A stretch of 64,000 nt of DNA. Source: Volvox africanus (lineage: Eukaryota; Chlorophyta; Chlorophyceae; Chlamydomonadales; Volvocaceae). Positions 12,691 through 24,483 of the stretch are shown here, piece after piece. The stretch is from positions 7,529,501 through 7,593,500 of the forward strand of contig BSDZ01000003.1 in the NCBI GenBank assembly GCA_030268105.1, read 5' to 3'. Every line of letters begins with the position of its first letter. Positions within the stretch are counted from its first letter, which is position 1. Made by a program: the position numbers and the translations under genes. The notes under the pieces are model-generated. The model ran no database searches, was not told the DNA's origin, and saw only the letters and a list, made by a program, of their open reading frames with translations.

Positions 12691-14793
12691 ACCGGGGTAC
12701 TTTGTGTTCTCAACAGAGGCTGTACCAGGTCGTCTTCGTCTATTCGTCTCCCCTCACCGCCCCTCGAAAAACCGATTTATGTTTCAAACATATACTTACC
12801 ATCAATGCCAGTCTGTGCCCTCCCCTCCCCTCCCCTCCCCTCCCCTCCCCAGGTATGAGCCCAGGCCCCAGCTCCCTGTTTTCCACCTGCTTGGGGGACC
12901 TGTACTCGGTGTCCTGGATGGAGAACGCGGAGCTCTGCGACCTGACTCGAGAGACACTCATGGTGGGCGGAGGACATCATAGTAAAAGGGGGAGAGGTGC
13001 TCCAGGGTGGGAGACTGGGCAGTACTGTGTCGGGGAATTGTTGGGCCGGGGCCGGGAGGGTCCCCCAAGGGGATGAGCGGGGTAAACCAAACCCTCCTGC
13101 ATGATTGGGGTTGAGAAAAGTGCGGTCGGGGGGGGGGGAGGTCCGGGGGGTGCAGGGGGGGAGCGGTGGTGGTAGTAGTGGTGATATCCAACTCCTTAAT
13201 TTCCGTCGCTTAGCTCCGAAACCCCTTCCTCCGAACACACACACACACACACATACGACATGATTTGACAACGAACTTTTCACCTTGCCCTAATTCCCCC
13301 AATCCCCCCGGGCACATGACTTTCTTATGCTCCACAGACCCAGTATGACGTTGTACGGAACCGAACATCGCGCAATTACACGTACGCCATGGGCAGCCAC
13401 GTGATGCAGTACGGCAGTTTAGTCATCACACGAGAAGTGGCGGGGGACTACCAGGGCATGCGCAATCGGGGCCGGGGGGGAGGTCACCGCCCTGACGACG
13501 ACGCCTCATGCCGACCGGGTCCAGGACCTCGGCCCTCACCCTCACCCTCACCCTCACCCTCGCCATCTTCCTTCCATCCTCGGACGGCGGCGCCCGCGTC
13601 GGAGGGGGCAGATGACACCAGCGTTGGTGGCGGCGGTGAAGGAGCTGTACGGGGAGCGGCGGGCACCTTCCTATTGCGCGGCGGTGACGGAGCCGGCGAC
13701 GTTGATATTGCCAGCGCCGCTGCCGCCGCCGCCGCCGCCGCTGCAACAACAGCGAACCAAATGGAGGGGAGGATGTTGGCGGAAGAGGAGGGAGCAGGCG
13801 ACGGTGAAGACGCGGTAGGGGGGGCACTGGCATGGCTGAGGCGAAGGCAGGGGCGGCGGAGGCGAGCGGCGGCGGAGGCCAAGGCGACTGCGGAGGCGGC
13901 GGAGGCGGAGGTGCATCTCCGGATGCGTCAACTTGGCTCCCTGGAGCAACGGGACGCCGATCTGGCACCACTACGGCACCGGCAGATGTACGGCAGCACG
14001 CCGGAGGATCGGCACGAGGCGCAGGTGAGGCTTCTGGCTTGACGGGTACGACTGCGTGTCTTCAGATCTGGATCTGGATCTAAGTTACATGACCTTGGGA
14101 GCATATATGGCCCACTTCTTCACATACGTCATTGCAGCTGATGTCGCTGACTTGGTTCCATTTTCTCCATCTGGGTCGTTGTCGTACACACCCCGACCCA
14201 TAGCTCTATGCTCTTGCATGGATTCCTGTGACCCATGGGTCCGTTGTTTGTCCGCTCAGGTGGCTCTGGAGCGGGAGGTGAGGCGGCGGAAAGCCGTTGA
14301 CGCGGCGGCGCTGGCGGCGGCCACTTCCCTCCTCGACCACCCCGAATTGGTGCTGAAGGTGGCGGCGGCAGCGGCGGCGACCTTCGCCGCCGCAAAGCCT
14401 GCAACCGCCGCCGTTACCACCACCACCGGTTTCAGCTATCCAATACCTACGACACTGTACGACACTGGCACAGGCAACGCCGCCCTGGTGGCCGTGCTGG
14501 CTAGGGAGCTGACGAGCGGACCCATGGGTCGGCCCTCACCGGGCCGGCCGTTAGTGGACAATTGGGACTGTCTGCGGGCGATGGTGGCGGCGTGGGGGGA
14601 TGTGTACGGCCCCATGGATCAATACACAATGCGGCACACTCGGTTGCTTGCAAACCTCTGCAACGTGGGGGTGGCACCCGAGCTGCTAGCGCAGTCACTA
14701 AAGGGCGCAGTGGCGGCGGGTGGGGATGGGAGTGGTGGGGATGAAGTTGGAGGAGGGGGTGGGGGAGGTGGGGGTATTGAAGCAGTCTTTTGA
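9932..14793 (+). CDS. VPE: Legumain / vacuolar processing enzyme (peptidase family C13)
   Basis: Asparaginyl endopeptidase, expected in the vacuole or lysosome. Nine exons give about 735 codons: 9932-10004, 10247-10490, 10861-11015, 11620-11826, 11925-12013, 12445-12553, 12853-12962, 13338-14024 and 14260-14793. The first exon encodes a signal-peptide-like start ([19 protein letters not shown]). The catalytic domain follows: [42 protein letters not shown] with the catalytic His near residue 216, then [13 protein letters not shown] with the catalytic Cys near 258, split from YVE by an intron. [23 protein letters not shown] and GSHVMQYG are family landmarks. The C-terminal prodomain is present ([28 protein letters not shown]). 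Between protease and prodomain lies an unusual linker of roughly 150 residues rich in Ala, Gly and Pro, which makes the protein longer than plant enzymes of about 490 residues. GPI8 is excluded by the legumain prodomain. Confidence 0.93.
12654..12689. repeat. (CA)n microsatellite in a legumain intron
   Basis: A run of about 18 CA dinucleotides lies between the exons ending at 12553 and starting at 12853. It is followed by a C/T-rich tract leading to the acceptor. Confidence 0.95.
13480..13920 (+). repeat. Low-complexity coding segment in legumain exon 8
   Basis: The reading frame is open and in phase with both neighbouring exons. It is dominated by Pro-Ser pairs, Gly, and runs of Ala encoded by GCC/GCG, then an Ala/Arg/Glu-rich probably helical stretch. 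It separates GSHVMQYG from QRDADL, which lie close together in typical legumains. Confidence 0.8.
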
Positions 14794-16692
14794 TGAGGGT
14801 GGGAATTCGAGTGCCGGTGTGAAGGACATTGTCTAAAAAGCTGTATTGGAGGAACGTTGGGCCCGTTTGCCTTTCGACACAGAAAGGGAAGGGAGGGAGG
14901 GAGCCCCACAGAGGGGCTTATGGGGGGATGGGCACCAGGGGGGATGGGACCAGTGGGCGGGCGAGGGGCAGCTGCGGGTGTGTTAGTGAGTTGTCGGTTG
15001 TTAACTTGATGTAAGTCGTTAAGTCGTTAACTCTTCAGCGCTGATTCATACGATGGCCTCCTTTTCCAAAGTGTACTGCAAGTGATGGTGAGAGAGCTGA
15101 GGGGGAAGAGGCTGTGTGTGTATGCGGGGGAGGGGGGTTAAGACAGCTGGCACGTGGTCACCACGTTGCCATGACTGTGGCTTGTGTTTTTGGAAAGTAC
15201 TCTTTTCCTCACACACCCGAACCCAAACCGCATACGGAGCGTGTACGGCACTACAGAGGCTTAGTAAGCAGAGTGTACGGCGAAGTATTAGATATTTGGT
15301 GGGGTGTGTTGGACTTTTGTTTCTTTGTGCATATGTGTGTAATGACTTCCATGCACAGACACTGAACCCGGCATTTATCACTTCGCGTTGCCTGATTTGG
15401 TGTTGCAGTGTCTTTTCATGAAGTGAGGTGCGGACGGAATATTTTCATTCACGTAAAAATGGGAACAGCTACTTGCTGGTCGTACTTCTTGTTTGAGATA
15501 TGATGGTGTCCCTTGTCACTTGTTGGTTATTCTGTTGTTCTGTTGAGACCGTTACTGAAAACAACGGAGTAGTGTGAGCGCGAGTAGGAGTCGTTACATT
15601 ATGCTTTTCAGTTTTTCCGGCGGTTGAGTCACTCTCCTCCTTGAAGGGGGAGGGGGAGTCAATAAATAGTATACGCAAAGATGTGACGACGAACGTCAGT
15701 TAGATAAAATTGTTCGTTGTGTTGGAGGCGTTGCTGTTGCTGTTGATGAAGATGATGATGGTGATGGTGGTGGTGGTTGCACTGAAATGTATATAGCATC
15801 AGCAGCATCAGCATCGCCGTATCTAGTCTGTCGTACGAAGGCGTATTAATATGCATATACGGCATGAGCTGCGTCGTAAATTACGACATGATTTCCCTTC
15901 TTCGGCGTTGCCCTTGCATTTTTCTTTCCATGTTTCTGGCCTCTCATCTGAGGTGATGAGGTGCCTTGACAGCTGGTCATCATTGCAAGCTCACGACAAT
16001 CGGAAGGTCCTCATCTCGTCACATCATACTCCCTCTCGACTCCTATAAAGATATCTTCATGCTTGAGAAGGCACCGAACATGCACACATGTACCTGTGCA
16101 AGGACATAGATTGGGACATGTGAGCTACATTGAAACCTGCGAGCAACGGAGGAGCAGAGCCAGAGCAATTAATCACCTATAATTAGTCATCAATACATAA
16201 ACTTTACAGTTGGAGAGCTGCTTGTTTAACTTCATGATTAGAACGGCAGCTGAACCGCAGCTGTCATCATCGGTCGAACGGAGATGAGTGCATAATGTGC
16301 TGCTGCGCGGCCGCCTAGCTGAAAAGCCAACTTTGCATATGCATTGTGAAAGTACGATTACATATTTCGCTAATCTATGCCGTCCCTGTTTGCATTCGGT
16401 CGATCGGTCAGACCATAAGCTCGCATTTTCCCTTTTTTGGGTTGTGACCTTACGAACGGAGAAAGAGTTGCATATCTGATATGCGATAAGTAACACCAGT
16501 TGATATGACCTGGTATCTTGATAATCTTGTTTGCCTAAATTTAATTATTTCGCATGTTGGAGCTCATGAGTGTGTCGTAGATCGCAATTCAAATCGCAGC
16601 CAAAAGCACGATGTGGGAATGTTTGAATAGCGTTAATATCTATAACAAATGATGAAATCGCATCAACTCCTTTTTGCAATTGAATTTGTGGC
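14794..16692. other. Intergenic region between legumain and the tyrosine recombinase gene
   Basis: The first 200-300 nt are the likely legumain 3' UTR, ending near the TGTAA at 15010. The rest should contain the recombinase promoter and 5' UTR. A GATGATGGTGGTG-type tract lies near 15745-15780. No further gene is recognisable. Confidence 0.5.
15010..15014 (+). terminator. Candidate TGTAA poly(A) signal of the legumain gene
   Basis: This is the first TGTAA after the stop codon, about 220 nt downstream, a typical distance for chlorophyte 3' UTRs. Confidence 0.4.
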
Positions 16693-19600
16693 ATGGTGCT
16701 AACACGTCCGTCAGGCCACTTCGACAGACACCAACACATCCACACCAGCCACGTTCCAGGACCGGCCGCTCTTCCCAAGCCGCCCCAAGCCCCTCATCGC
16801 TCAGCACGCGGTAAGCCACCTCAATCACTCCCCGGCACCAACCGCTCATCGCCTTCTATTGCTTTCCACGCCAGCAGAAGGCAGCAGGGCAGTATCCCCA
16901 ACAAAAATAGAATTACCGCCGCGCGTCCATTTGGGGCGTGTCTGTGTGTGTGTGTGTATATTTTCGTGTGTGTCTTTTGTCTGTCTGTGGCTATGTCTGT
17001 GTGTGTGTGTGCGGGGGGGGGGGGGGAGGCTCATCAAATTGTAGACACCATGAGCTGGTTTCGGGGCGGGTGGGATGGGGGTTGCCGAAACAACAACAGA
17101 ATGAACCAAAAAGAGCGACAGATTCAGACTTCAGAAAAGAGTGAGAACCCCCCATGCGGGCACACGATGGTACTTCGAATACGATACTATCCTTTTTTTT
17201 CTTGTTCCTCAAATTTCCAATACCCTTCACTCGCTGACATCCATTATTACGCGTACGAGTAACGGTAATGGGTCCACCAGTGGTTATGGCACTGGTGACC
17301 GGAGTGCCCCGTCTACCTCCGTCGCTCTGCCCAAGGCTGTCAACTCAGGCGGCGGTGTTGCTCGCGGCGGCACCGACATTTGCAACACAGATTCGTGCTG
17401 CCACAGCCGCTTCTGCAACTTCCTCCTCCTATTCCCCCACCACGTCAACCATTAACGGGCAACTGCCAACTGCTGAATCGGATGTGGAGGTGATTGTGCG
17501 GATGGCCATGCAGCAAATGGGCAAGGAGTACGGCAGCAAGCAAGAGGAGCTGGTACGTATGTGCGCATGTACGATATGCCGTACATATATATTTGTATAT
17601 ACACATATGTATGGCAGTATATAGATTATACGTATACATAATAGCCATCCCTTAATCGTTGTACCCATCTGATTTGTTGCAAGCTATGCCTCTTAAAATT
17701 CTTTTTAGGGCTTCGTTTCCTGTCCCATCCAATTCCCTCTTTTAAGGTCGAGAAGCTGCGTGAGGATATGTACGACACAGCGGCTGCGGTTTCGGAGCTT
17801 CGTGAGGTGGGCGCACGCATATGGCACTCCCCCTTCCCCCCCTCCCCCCCATTTCCTTCCCCCCTTTTCCTCCCCCCCTGTTGCCCCTCCACGGCCGCAC
17901 TAAGCGCGCTTCCTCGCTGCACTCCGCACCCCCCCCATTACCCTCCACCAAAACCCCGCAGGAGCTGCTGCCGGGTCTGGCGCAGCAGTGGAAGGCGCCT
18001 CACCGCCTCCTCGCCACCATGCATCGCATCGCAGTGGAAGCAGCGGCGGCGCCGTCACCGCCACCGCCACCGCCACCGCCGTCGTCACCGCCGTCGTCGT
18101 CGCCCCCATTGGGTCATCCAGGCCCCAGCATGGCCCTGCCCGCAACCGCTGCCCCCGGTGTCGTTGACGATGTTGACCCACTGGGCTTTCACTCATCACC
18201 AACCGAATCACCAACCGCATCACGCCGTATCGCAACGAACGGTTTCGGTGGGAGGGGAGGGGGCCAGGAAGCCAGGGAGGGCGGCAGGGAGGAAAGGGGG
18301 GACGCGATGACGGAGGTTGCTGCCCATCACGTTGGACGACGGGAAGGGGGCCAGGACCTAGGAGTTCTTAGGGAATGGGGGGACAGGGCGAGGGAGGAGG
18401 AGGAGGAGGGGGAGGAGGAGGAGGAGGAGGGTGACGATTACAACGAGGATGACAACGGTGGTGGTAGTGTTGGTGATGATGGTGATGATGGAGGTGGACG
18501 CAGAGGTCAGCGGGCAAAGGGGGAGGAGAAGGAGGAACTGGAGGTGGACTTCTACAAACTGCCCATTCTGGAGCGCCGCTGTCCGAGCAAGGTACGAGCG
18601 TGCGAGTGTCCGGGGGGGGAGGGGGAGGGGGAGGGGGAGGGGGAATGGGGGGAGGGGGAGGGGAAGGGGATGGGGAAGGGGGGGAAGAGGGGGAGAAAGA
18701 ACCGAATCCCGGTGCTGATTCTGGAGAAACGATGACTAACCACCGTGAAGGCTGATCGGATGATGGCTGCCGTCGTCCAGAGCACGAAAAGTGGAAACGA
18801 GCTGTGATGTAAACTAGGTAGTCGCCGAGGCCGCGAATTAAAGCAGTAAAAAGGAGAGACAAGAAGAGAAGCAGTAATCATTGCCGTATACTGTCGGCCT
18901 TATTGCTGGCGGCGAAGTGAAAGACGTGTTAACGGAGGGAAGGAGAAAAGGGCTTCCCTAGCCCGGTCAGCAGCAGACACTCACTTGCCGTCATTCGGTT
19001 GGAGCGGTTGAATATTTCGTTCCCCCTCCTGGACTTACACGGTATACACACAGTTCATCTGCCATCACCCCTCCCCAGCCCCCAGGTCCTAGTTCGTGTG
19101 TCCGAATCGATTTGTTGGCTTTTTTTCATTCACCCTCGTACTTCTGCCGTACACTCACATACACTTACATAAGCATACACAAACACACCGCCCCCGCTGC
19201 ATCTCCCACAGTTCCGTTTCGGCCACGGCAGCGGTGCCCGTGTACGGCTCACTGACCGGAAGCGAGGGGAGCCGTACGCCATCAAGGTACGACAAGCCGA
19301 CATATGGGCCATCGAACTTATAGCCTCGTGGGTGCGAGGACTCGCACTCTGTCTGTCGGTCTGTCTGTGTGTGTGTAGTGTCCGTCTGTCCGTCTGTCCG
19401 TACGTCCGTACCTCTGTATAACTTCTTCGTGGCTGCAGGAGGCGGAAATAAACCCCGCGCTGGCGGCTGAAATCCGGGAATTTGAATCCTTCAGTTTGTA
19501 CGGCTCCTTTGCGGGGGCTCAGCACGGGGAGCCGCTGCGCCGTACGACATATCAAGGGTACTTGCAATCTATTCGGTACGGTTCGTGAGGGGAACTTAAA

Positions 19601-21106
19601 ATGCAAGGGAAGGGAGGGAGGAGAGGGGAAGGGGGGAAAGCAAAAGGGGAGAATGGATCGGGGGATGTTCTGGTGGCCCATGGGTCATGACGCCATTTGT
19701 CGGTTGTTTTGATTCCTTTTGTTATTTGTTAGGCCTCATGCACCAAACGATTATCTGTCATCGTTGTCTTAGCCACTTCACTTATCAAAGTCCTCTCTTT
19801 CCCGCCACATCACACCACACCACACCACATCAAGCAGTCAGGCGCTGGGATGGCTCCACCGGGTGGAGGGTGTGGCGCTGGGGGAGCTGAGGCTTGGGTT
19901 ATTGGTTCCCGGGACCCAGCGGGCGGCGGCGCGGAAGGTGCATGCATTCCTCTTATGGCAGGTACGGCAGTGGTACGGCAGGTGGGTCAGTGGACTTGGG
20001 TCACTTCGCTTGCCGCCCGGCCCAACCCTCGCCATCCTCCCCTGGAGCTGCAGGAGCGAGACCGGGGCATGTGCAAACGCAGTACGGCACGGAGTTTGGC
20101 TGCGCTTATACAGGTCACGAAGTTCCTGTACCATGAGCAGTCGCAGGTATTGGGGATGGGGGCGTGAGGGGGTGGGGGGGGGTGAGGGGGTGGGGGCGTG
20201 AGGGGGTGGGGGGGGTGAGGGACTGGGGGGGGGGGTGAGGGGGTGAGAGGGTGGGGGGATGGTGTTTGATGGTTGGGAGTGACAGCACCGGGAAGGGTGA
20301 GACCGGAAAGTTAGTAACATTAGAGCCTCGTCGGACTGGAGCAGCGGAGATGGACCTTATGCCTTGCGCTGGATGGTACCTGTCTTATATTCTCCATATA
20401 ATGAATCTGTTAAATCTATAGATTTTATAGATTTGAAATATATAAAATCCATAGATTCTATATAATCTATATCTAAAAGTTCTGTGATCGATCTTTTCCG
20501 TACAGGTACGGGAAGGCGACAAGCCGTACAGTGACCTGGATGTCATCAAAAGCTTGAGAGCGATGTCTACGGTGGGTGGATCCGCGGGTGTGTCAGTTCT
20601 CGAAACACAAACGTTCTTGAACACGGAGCACGTAGTGCCGTACCACCAGTGGTATGTGCGCTTGCCACTTTACACGGGAGCGAAAACCCTGTATCTGGTT
20701 TCCCCTCTTTCCCTTCTCCCTCCCCCTTCCCCCCCCTCCCCCTCCCCCTCCTCCCCCCCCCAAAAACACACACACCTATGGCGATGGTACGAAAGGCCGC
20801 TTTCCTTGGATCGTGTTTCGTATGGACTAGAATATTTACATGTCGGCTCCGCTCGTCAAAAATCTCCGTCCTTACCCCTTCACCACCTCCTCCCGTGCCC
20901 CTCACCCCCTTCCACCCACCCAACCTACCGACCTCCCCAATCAGAGCTACGAGCGAGCCAACCGGGTTGCCGGCCACGTCGTGGACAGTTCCATTAAGTG
21001 GATGGACTGGCCTGTGTACTTGGAGTACGTGGGGGAGCTCAGGAAGGAGTGCGCGGGTGGGTGGGGGTGGGGGGTGGGTGCGAAGGGGGAGGGGAGGGAG
21101 GGTTTT

Positions 21107-21140
<34 letters not shown>

Positions 21141-24129
21141 CCATTTCTTATTTTATTAATGTTGTTATTGACTCTGGCCCCCCCCCCGCGGCTCCATGAT
21201 TGACTGCGCCCAGCCTGCAAGGCCAACGGCCGCCCGCGCAACCCGGCGGATGTCGCCATGTCCCTCCAGGCCTTCCTCATAGCCGCCATCCTCAGCTGCG
21301 TGCCGGACAGGTGGGGGGGGAAGGCGCCTCGATACACACACATACACACACACACACTTGTCCACTTGCCTCTCCGCAATACCAACCACCAACCACCAAC
21401 CGCTCAGAGGTCTGTCCCACCCGAGACCCGACCCACTCCCCACATCTCCCCACAGATCCCCACAGATCCCCACCCGCCCGACCCCTCGGTAAAACCCAAC
21501 CCAAACCCGCAGGCAGCGCACCCTTCGTGAGCTGGTGATCGGTCGTACGCTCGCCAAAGACAGGAGCGGCATGTACGTACGGCACCAGCGGTGCTGCCGT
21601 ACTGAAGCATGTCACAATGCGCACATATACATCGTGTGTAGGGGGCCCTGTTTGGGGGGACCCTGAGGTACACGGGGGTGCACCACCACCACTTCTAAAA
21701 CCGTCCAGCTCGCTAGCTTGATGCTTGATTGCTGGTTTCTTATGTCATTGTGTTTCCGTACTCGCCGCCTCTTTCCCCCCCCCCTCTCCCGGGCAGCTGG
21801 TCCATCCGCCACACTCACGCGGACTACAAAACCGGCGGCACGTACGGAGAGCGGCCACCCTTAGTCATTGACCCGGGAATTTATTACGAGCTGGAGGTGA
21901 AGGTTTATGGTTTTTTCGATTTCGTCGGTTGAAATGGTGGAGGGCAATACACAGATACAAAACACCGTTGGGTCATTGGGAGAGGGCTCTGATGAATTTC
22001 AGGTAGCTCGTTCTCCCTTCCCCTTCCCCTTCCCCTTCCCCTTCCCCTTCCCCTTCCCCTTCCCCTTCCCCTTCCCCTTCCCCTTCCCCTTCCCCTTCCC
22101 CTTCCCTTTCCCAGGTTGAGTTTCTTTGCAAACGTCACTCTGTCCATTTCCCCGCTGGGGTTTCTCACTCCCGTTGTCCCCTGGACCCCCCACACAGCGC
22201 TCCCTCCCTCGCTTCCCTGGACCTCAGGAGTTCATCAGCACCTGGAGGTCACATCTCAATCCGCAACACAACTTCTTATTCTCCAAGTGAGTGATGTACG
22301 GGGTGCGTACGATGCCTTCTCACTCCTGGTTCGAGGCAAATCTATCGTACAATTGATGTACGCGCTGTTGATAACCCCCCGCCTCCCTCATGCCCCTCAT
22401 CCCCGGCAGACGTGACGGTTCGGGGCCCCTGACCGCTCAGGAGCTCTCCCGCTCCTTCTCACTCAACGCCTTCCGGCTCACGGGTCGCAAACTCAACCCC
22501 CACATGGTGCGAGACATGGTGGTCACGTATGCCAGGTGAGAGGGTCACCAGGGGGGTTCAGGGATTTGGGGTTCAGGGGGGTTTGGGGTGATGTTGGTTT
22601 TGGGGATTTGACGCGATCAGGAAAAGAATCAACGACCGTCGCCGCCTGGAGGGTCTGGTGCTCTCCTCTGGTCCTCAAGTTTCCTGCCCCCTTCACATCT
22701 GTGTCGCAATGCATCCCACGATTTGAGGTTTAGCGGTATCACAAAACACACCTCCTGGCACGGAGTGTCCCCGTGTTGTTGTTCGCATCATCGCCACCGC
22801 GGCCCTCATCGCCATTGCGCCGGTGCTGCTCTGCTCTGCTCTGCTCTGCTCTGCTGCACAGGAGCGGTCACGCGACTGAACATGAGCTGGAGGTTCGTTG
22901 CGGTTCGGAGGGATGGGGTGGGGCTGAGAAGGCGGAGGGAAAAAAACCCCGAAAGGGCTGAGACGGGGACACTGGGGGTGCCACATGAAGGGTGGGAGGG
23001 TAAGGTAGAAAACTGTTGAGTCAGTCGATGGAACCCTAAACCCGCAGAAAAAATGCAGTTAATGCATTTGACTGTTATATCCAATATATGCGTTAAAATG
23101 CATTTTACTGTGAGATTTATTAGATACTTCAATGCATCCACGAATGCATTTACATGTATTAAAACGTTTGACACGCGCTTGTTGGCCATAAGCTAAGCGC
23201 ATGTCGAGCTGCATCTTCCTGGTACGTACACTTACGTCACCTGGGGAGAAGATGTATGTATATGGGGGGCGGGGGGAGAGGAGGAGGAGGAGATATGTCC
23301 TAAACCGACTTGGGAAGCCTCTCTTTCCCCCCCGATCCACCACCGGTGGTCGCCTCCGCACGCCATGATGGTAACCTTCTGCGGCTTATGTCTTTTTCTC
23401 TTTCTCTTTTATTGCTATTGTATGATTTCTCTTTGCTTTCAGGGCAGCTGTCGACATGTGCTGTGCCTCCCATCCGCTGCCCGCCAATTTCAGGCCCTAG
23501 CGATTTACATGGGCCACAGCCTGGCGGAGCAGCGTGGCACGTACGACAGACGCACGAAGGCGGAAAAGGTGCAGCCTGCCATGGGTCTGCTTGCCAAGAT
23601 CAGCGGCAGCGCCGCCACAGTGGGCGTCAGTTCTGCCGTCACTGGCGGCGCCGGCGGTATCGGCAGCCTGGTGGGTATGGTCGACGCGGGCACCCCTCAA
23701 GCGACCGGGTTGCGAGGGGGGGTAGGGCTCATCCAGAGGGGGAGCGAGGCCGCGACACGCCAGGCGCTCGTTGTGATTGGTGCACCAGGGCCGCTAGCTC
23801 CGTCGTCGTTGCCGCCGCCGTCCTCCGGCGCCGCGTCAGTGCCACAGCCACCAAAGCGGGCTACGCGCGCCGTGAAGACCAGCGGGTGGTCAGCAACTGC
23901 CACAATATCCACTGCTGCCACCGTTGCTTCGTCTGTCGTCACTGAGAACGGCAATTCCGTATCGACAGTCGATATGAATGCTGTAAAGCCGGGTACGACA
24001 ATGGCAGCGGTAGCGGCGGCGGCGGTAGTGCCAGGGACTGTGACCGTCGGTGACAGCTGCCAGGCTGACGGCGGTGGCGTCACGCCGCATGCGCCAGGGA
24101 AGCGTGGCCGGGCTCGGCGGAAGGCGTAA
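16693..24129 (+). CDS. Intron-rich tyrosine recombinase (phage-integrase-like fold), all catalytic residues recognisable
   Basis: DNA breaking-rejoining enzyme of the tyrosine recombinase superfamily. Sixteen exons join in phase to about 937 codons: 16693-16810, 17260-17552, 17747-17806, 17962-18591, 19212-19286, 19439-19557, 19838-19961, 20054-20146, 20506-20571, 20945-21056, 21214-21310, 21513-21572, 21797-21896, 22228-22286, 22410-22535 and 23448-24129. Residues 1-370 are low complexity (Pro-rich, then acidic). A helical N-terminal/core-binding part follows (EIREFESFSLYG, LGWLHRVEGV, WMDWPVYLEYVGELRKE). The catalytic domain shows RTLREL (Arg about 601), HADYKTG (Lys about 627), NPHMVRDM (His 700, Arg 703), MGHS (His 734) and TYDRR (Tyr 743); the last His and Tyr are nine residues apart, the canonical spacing. 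A low-complexity tail ends in GKRGRARRKA, a possible nuclear localisation signal. No terminal repeats or reverse transcriptase were seen, so a domesticated or host gene is inferred. The first exon is the least certain. Confidence 0.82.
18060..18720 (+). repeat. Low-complexity Pro-rich then Glu/Asp/Gly-rich segment of the recombinase gene
   Basis: The exon at 17962-18591 encodes a run of prolines near 18055-18090, then a strongly acidic stretch near 18390-18500. The following intron starts with a (GGGGGA)-like purine tract. Confidence 0.75.
20390..20475. repeat. AT-rich ATAGATT repeat patch in a recombinase intron
   Basis: Variants of ATAGATT and TATAAAATC recur in direct and inverted orientation over about 85 bp, sharply different in base composition from the surrounding G-rich intron sequence. 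Confidence 0.7.
21109..21140. repeat. (CAT)n microsatellite in a recombinase intron
   Basis: About ten uninterrupted CAT units lie between the exons ending at 21056 and starting at 21214. Confidence 0.95.
22015..22105. repeat. (TTCCCC)n hexanucleotide tract in a recombinase intron
   Basis: About 15 copies of TTCCCC form a pure polypyrimidine tract on the sense strand, inside the intron between exons 21797-21896 and 22228-22286. Confidence 0.95.
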
Positions 24130-24478
24130 GAGCGCCCGCCCCCGCAGGCGGGATAGCGGCCGAAAAGGTTGAGTCCAAGCTGCGCTGAAAGAAAATGGAA
24201 GGGAGCTGCTAAGCTCCGTCGCGAGTTTAGATGAATACGTCGGGGCATGATGCTGGTGACACCTTGCCCTTAAGCAGGCCGGATGGATTGATTCATACTT
24301 TTAAGGCAAGGTGAAGTAATAATACGTGGTGAGGCATTGTAGTGGTGGTGGTGGTGGCCGAGGCTGTGCCTAAGACTGAAATTTGATACTCAATATGCTT
24401 ATATCCAGTTCATAACGGTTTCCAGCGTCTCGTTTGTCGAGTTACTGTGTTTGTCGAGTTAGAATAGTTGTCTTCATG

Positions 24479-24483
24479 TGTAA
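24479..24483 (+). terminator. Candidate TGTAA poly(A) signal of the recombinase gene
   Basis: This is the first plus-strand TGTAA after the recombinase stop codon, 350 nt downstream. Confidence 0.4.

Noticed and set aside
11951..12982. Plus-strand frame of about 340 codons inside the legumain gene
   Set aside because: It runs through introns, including the (CA)n tract, and only overlaps the true exons in other frames.
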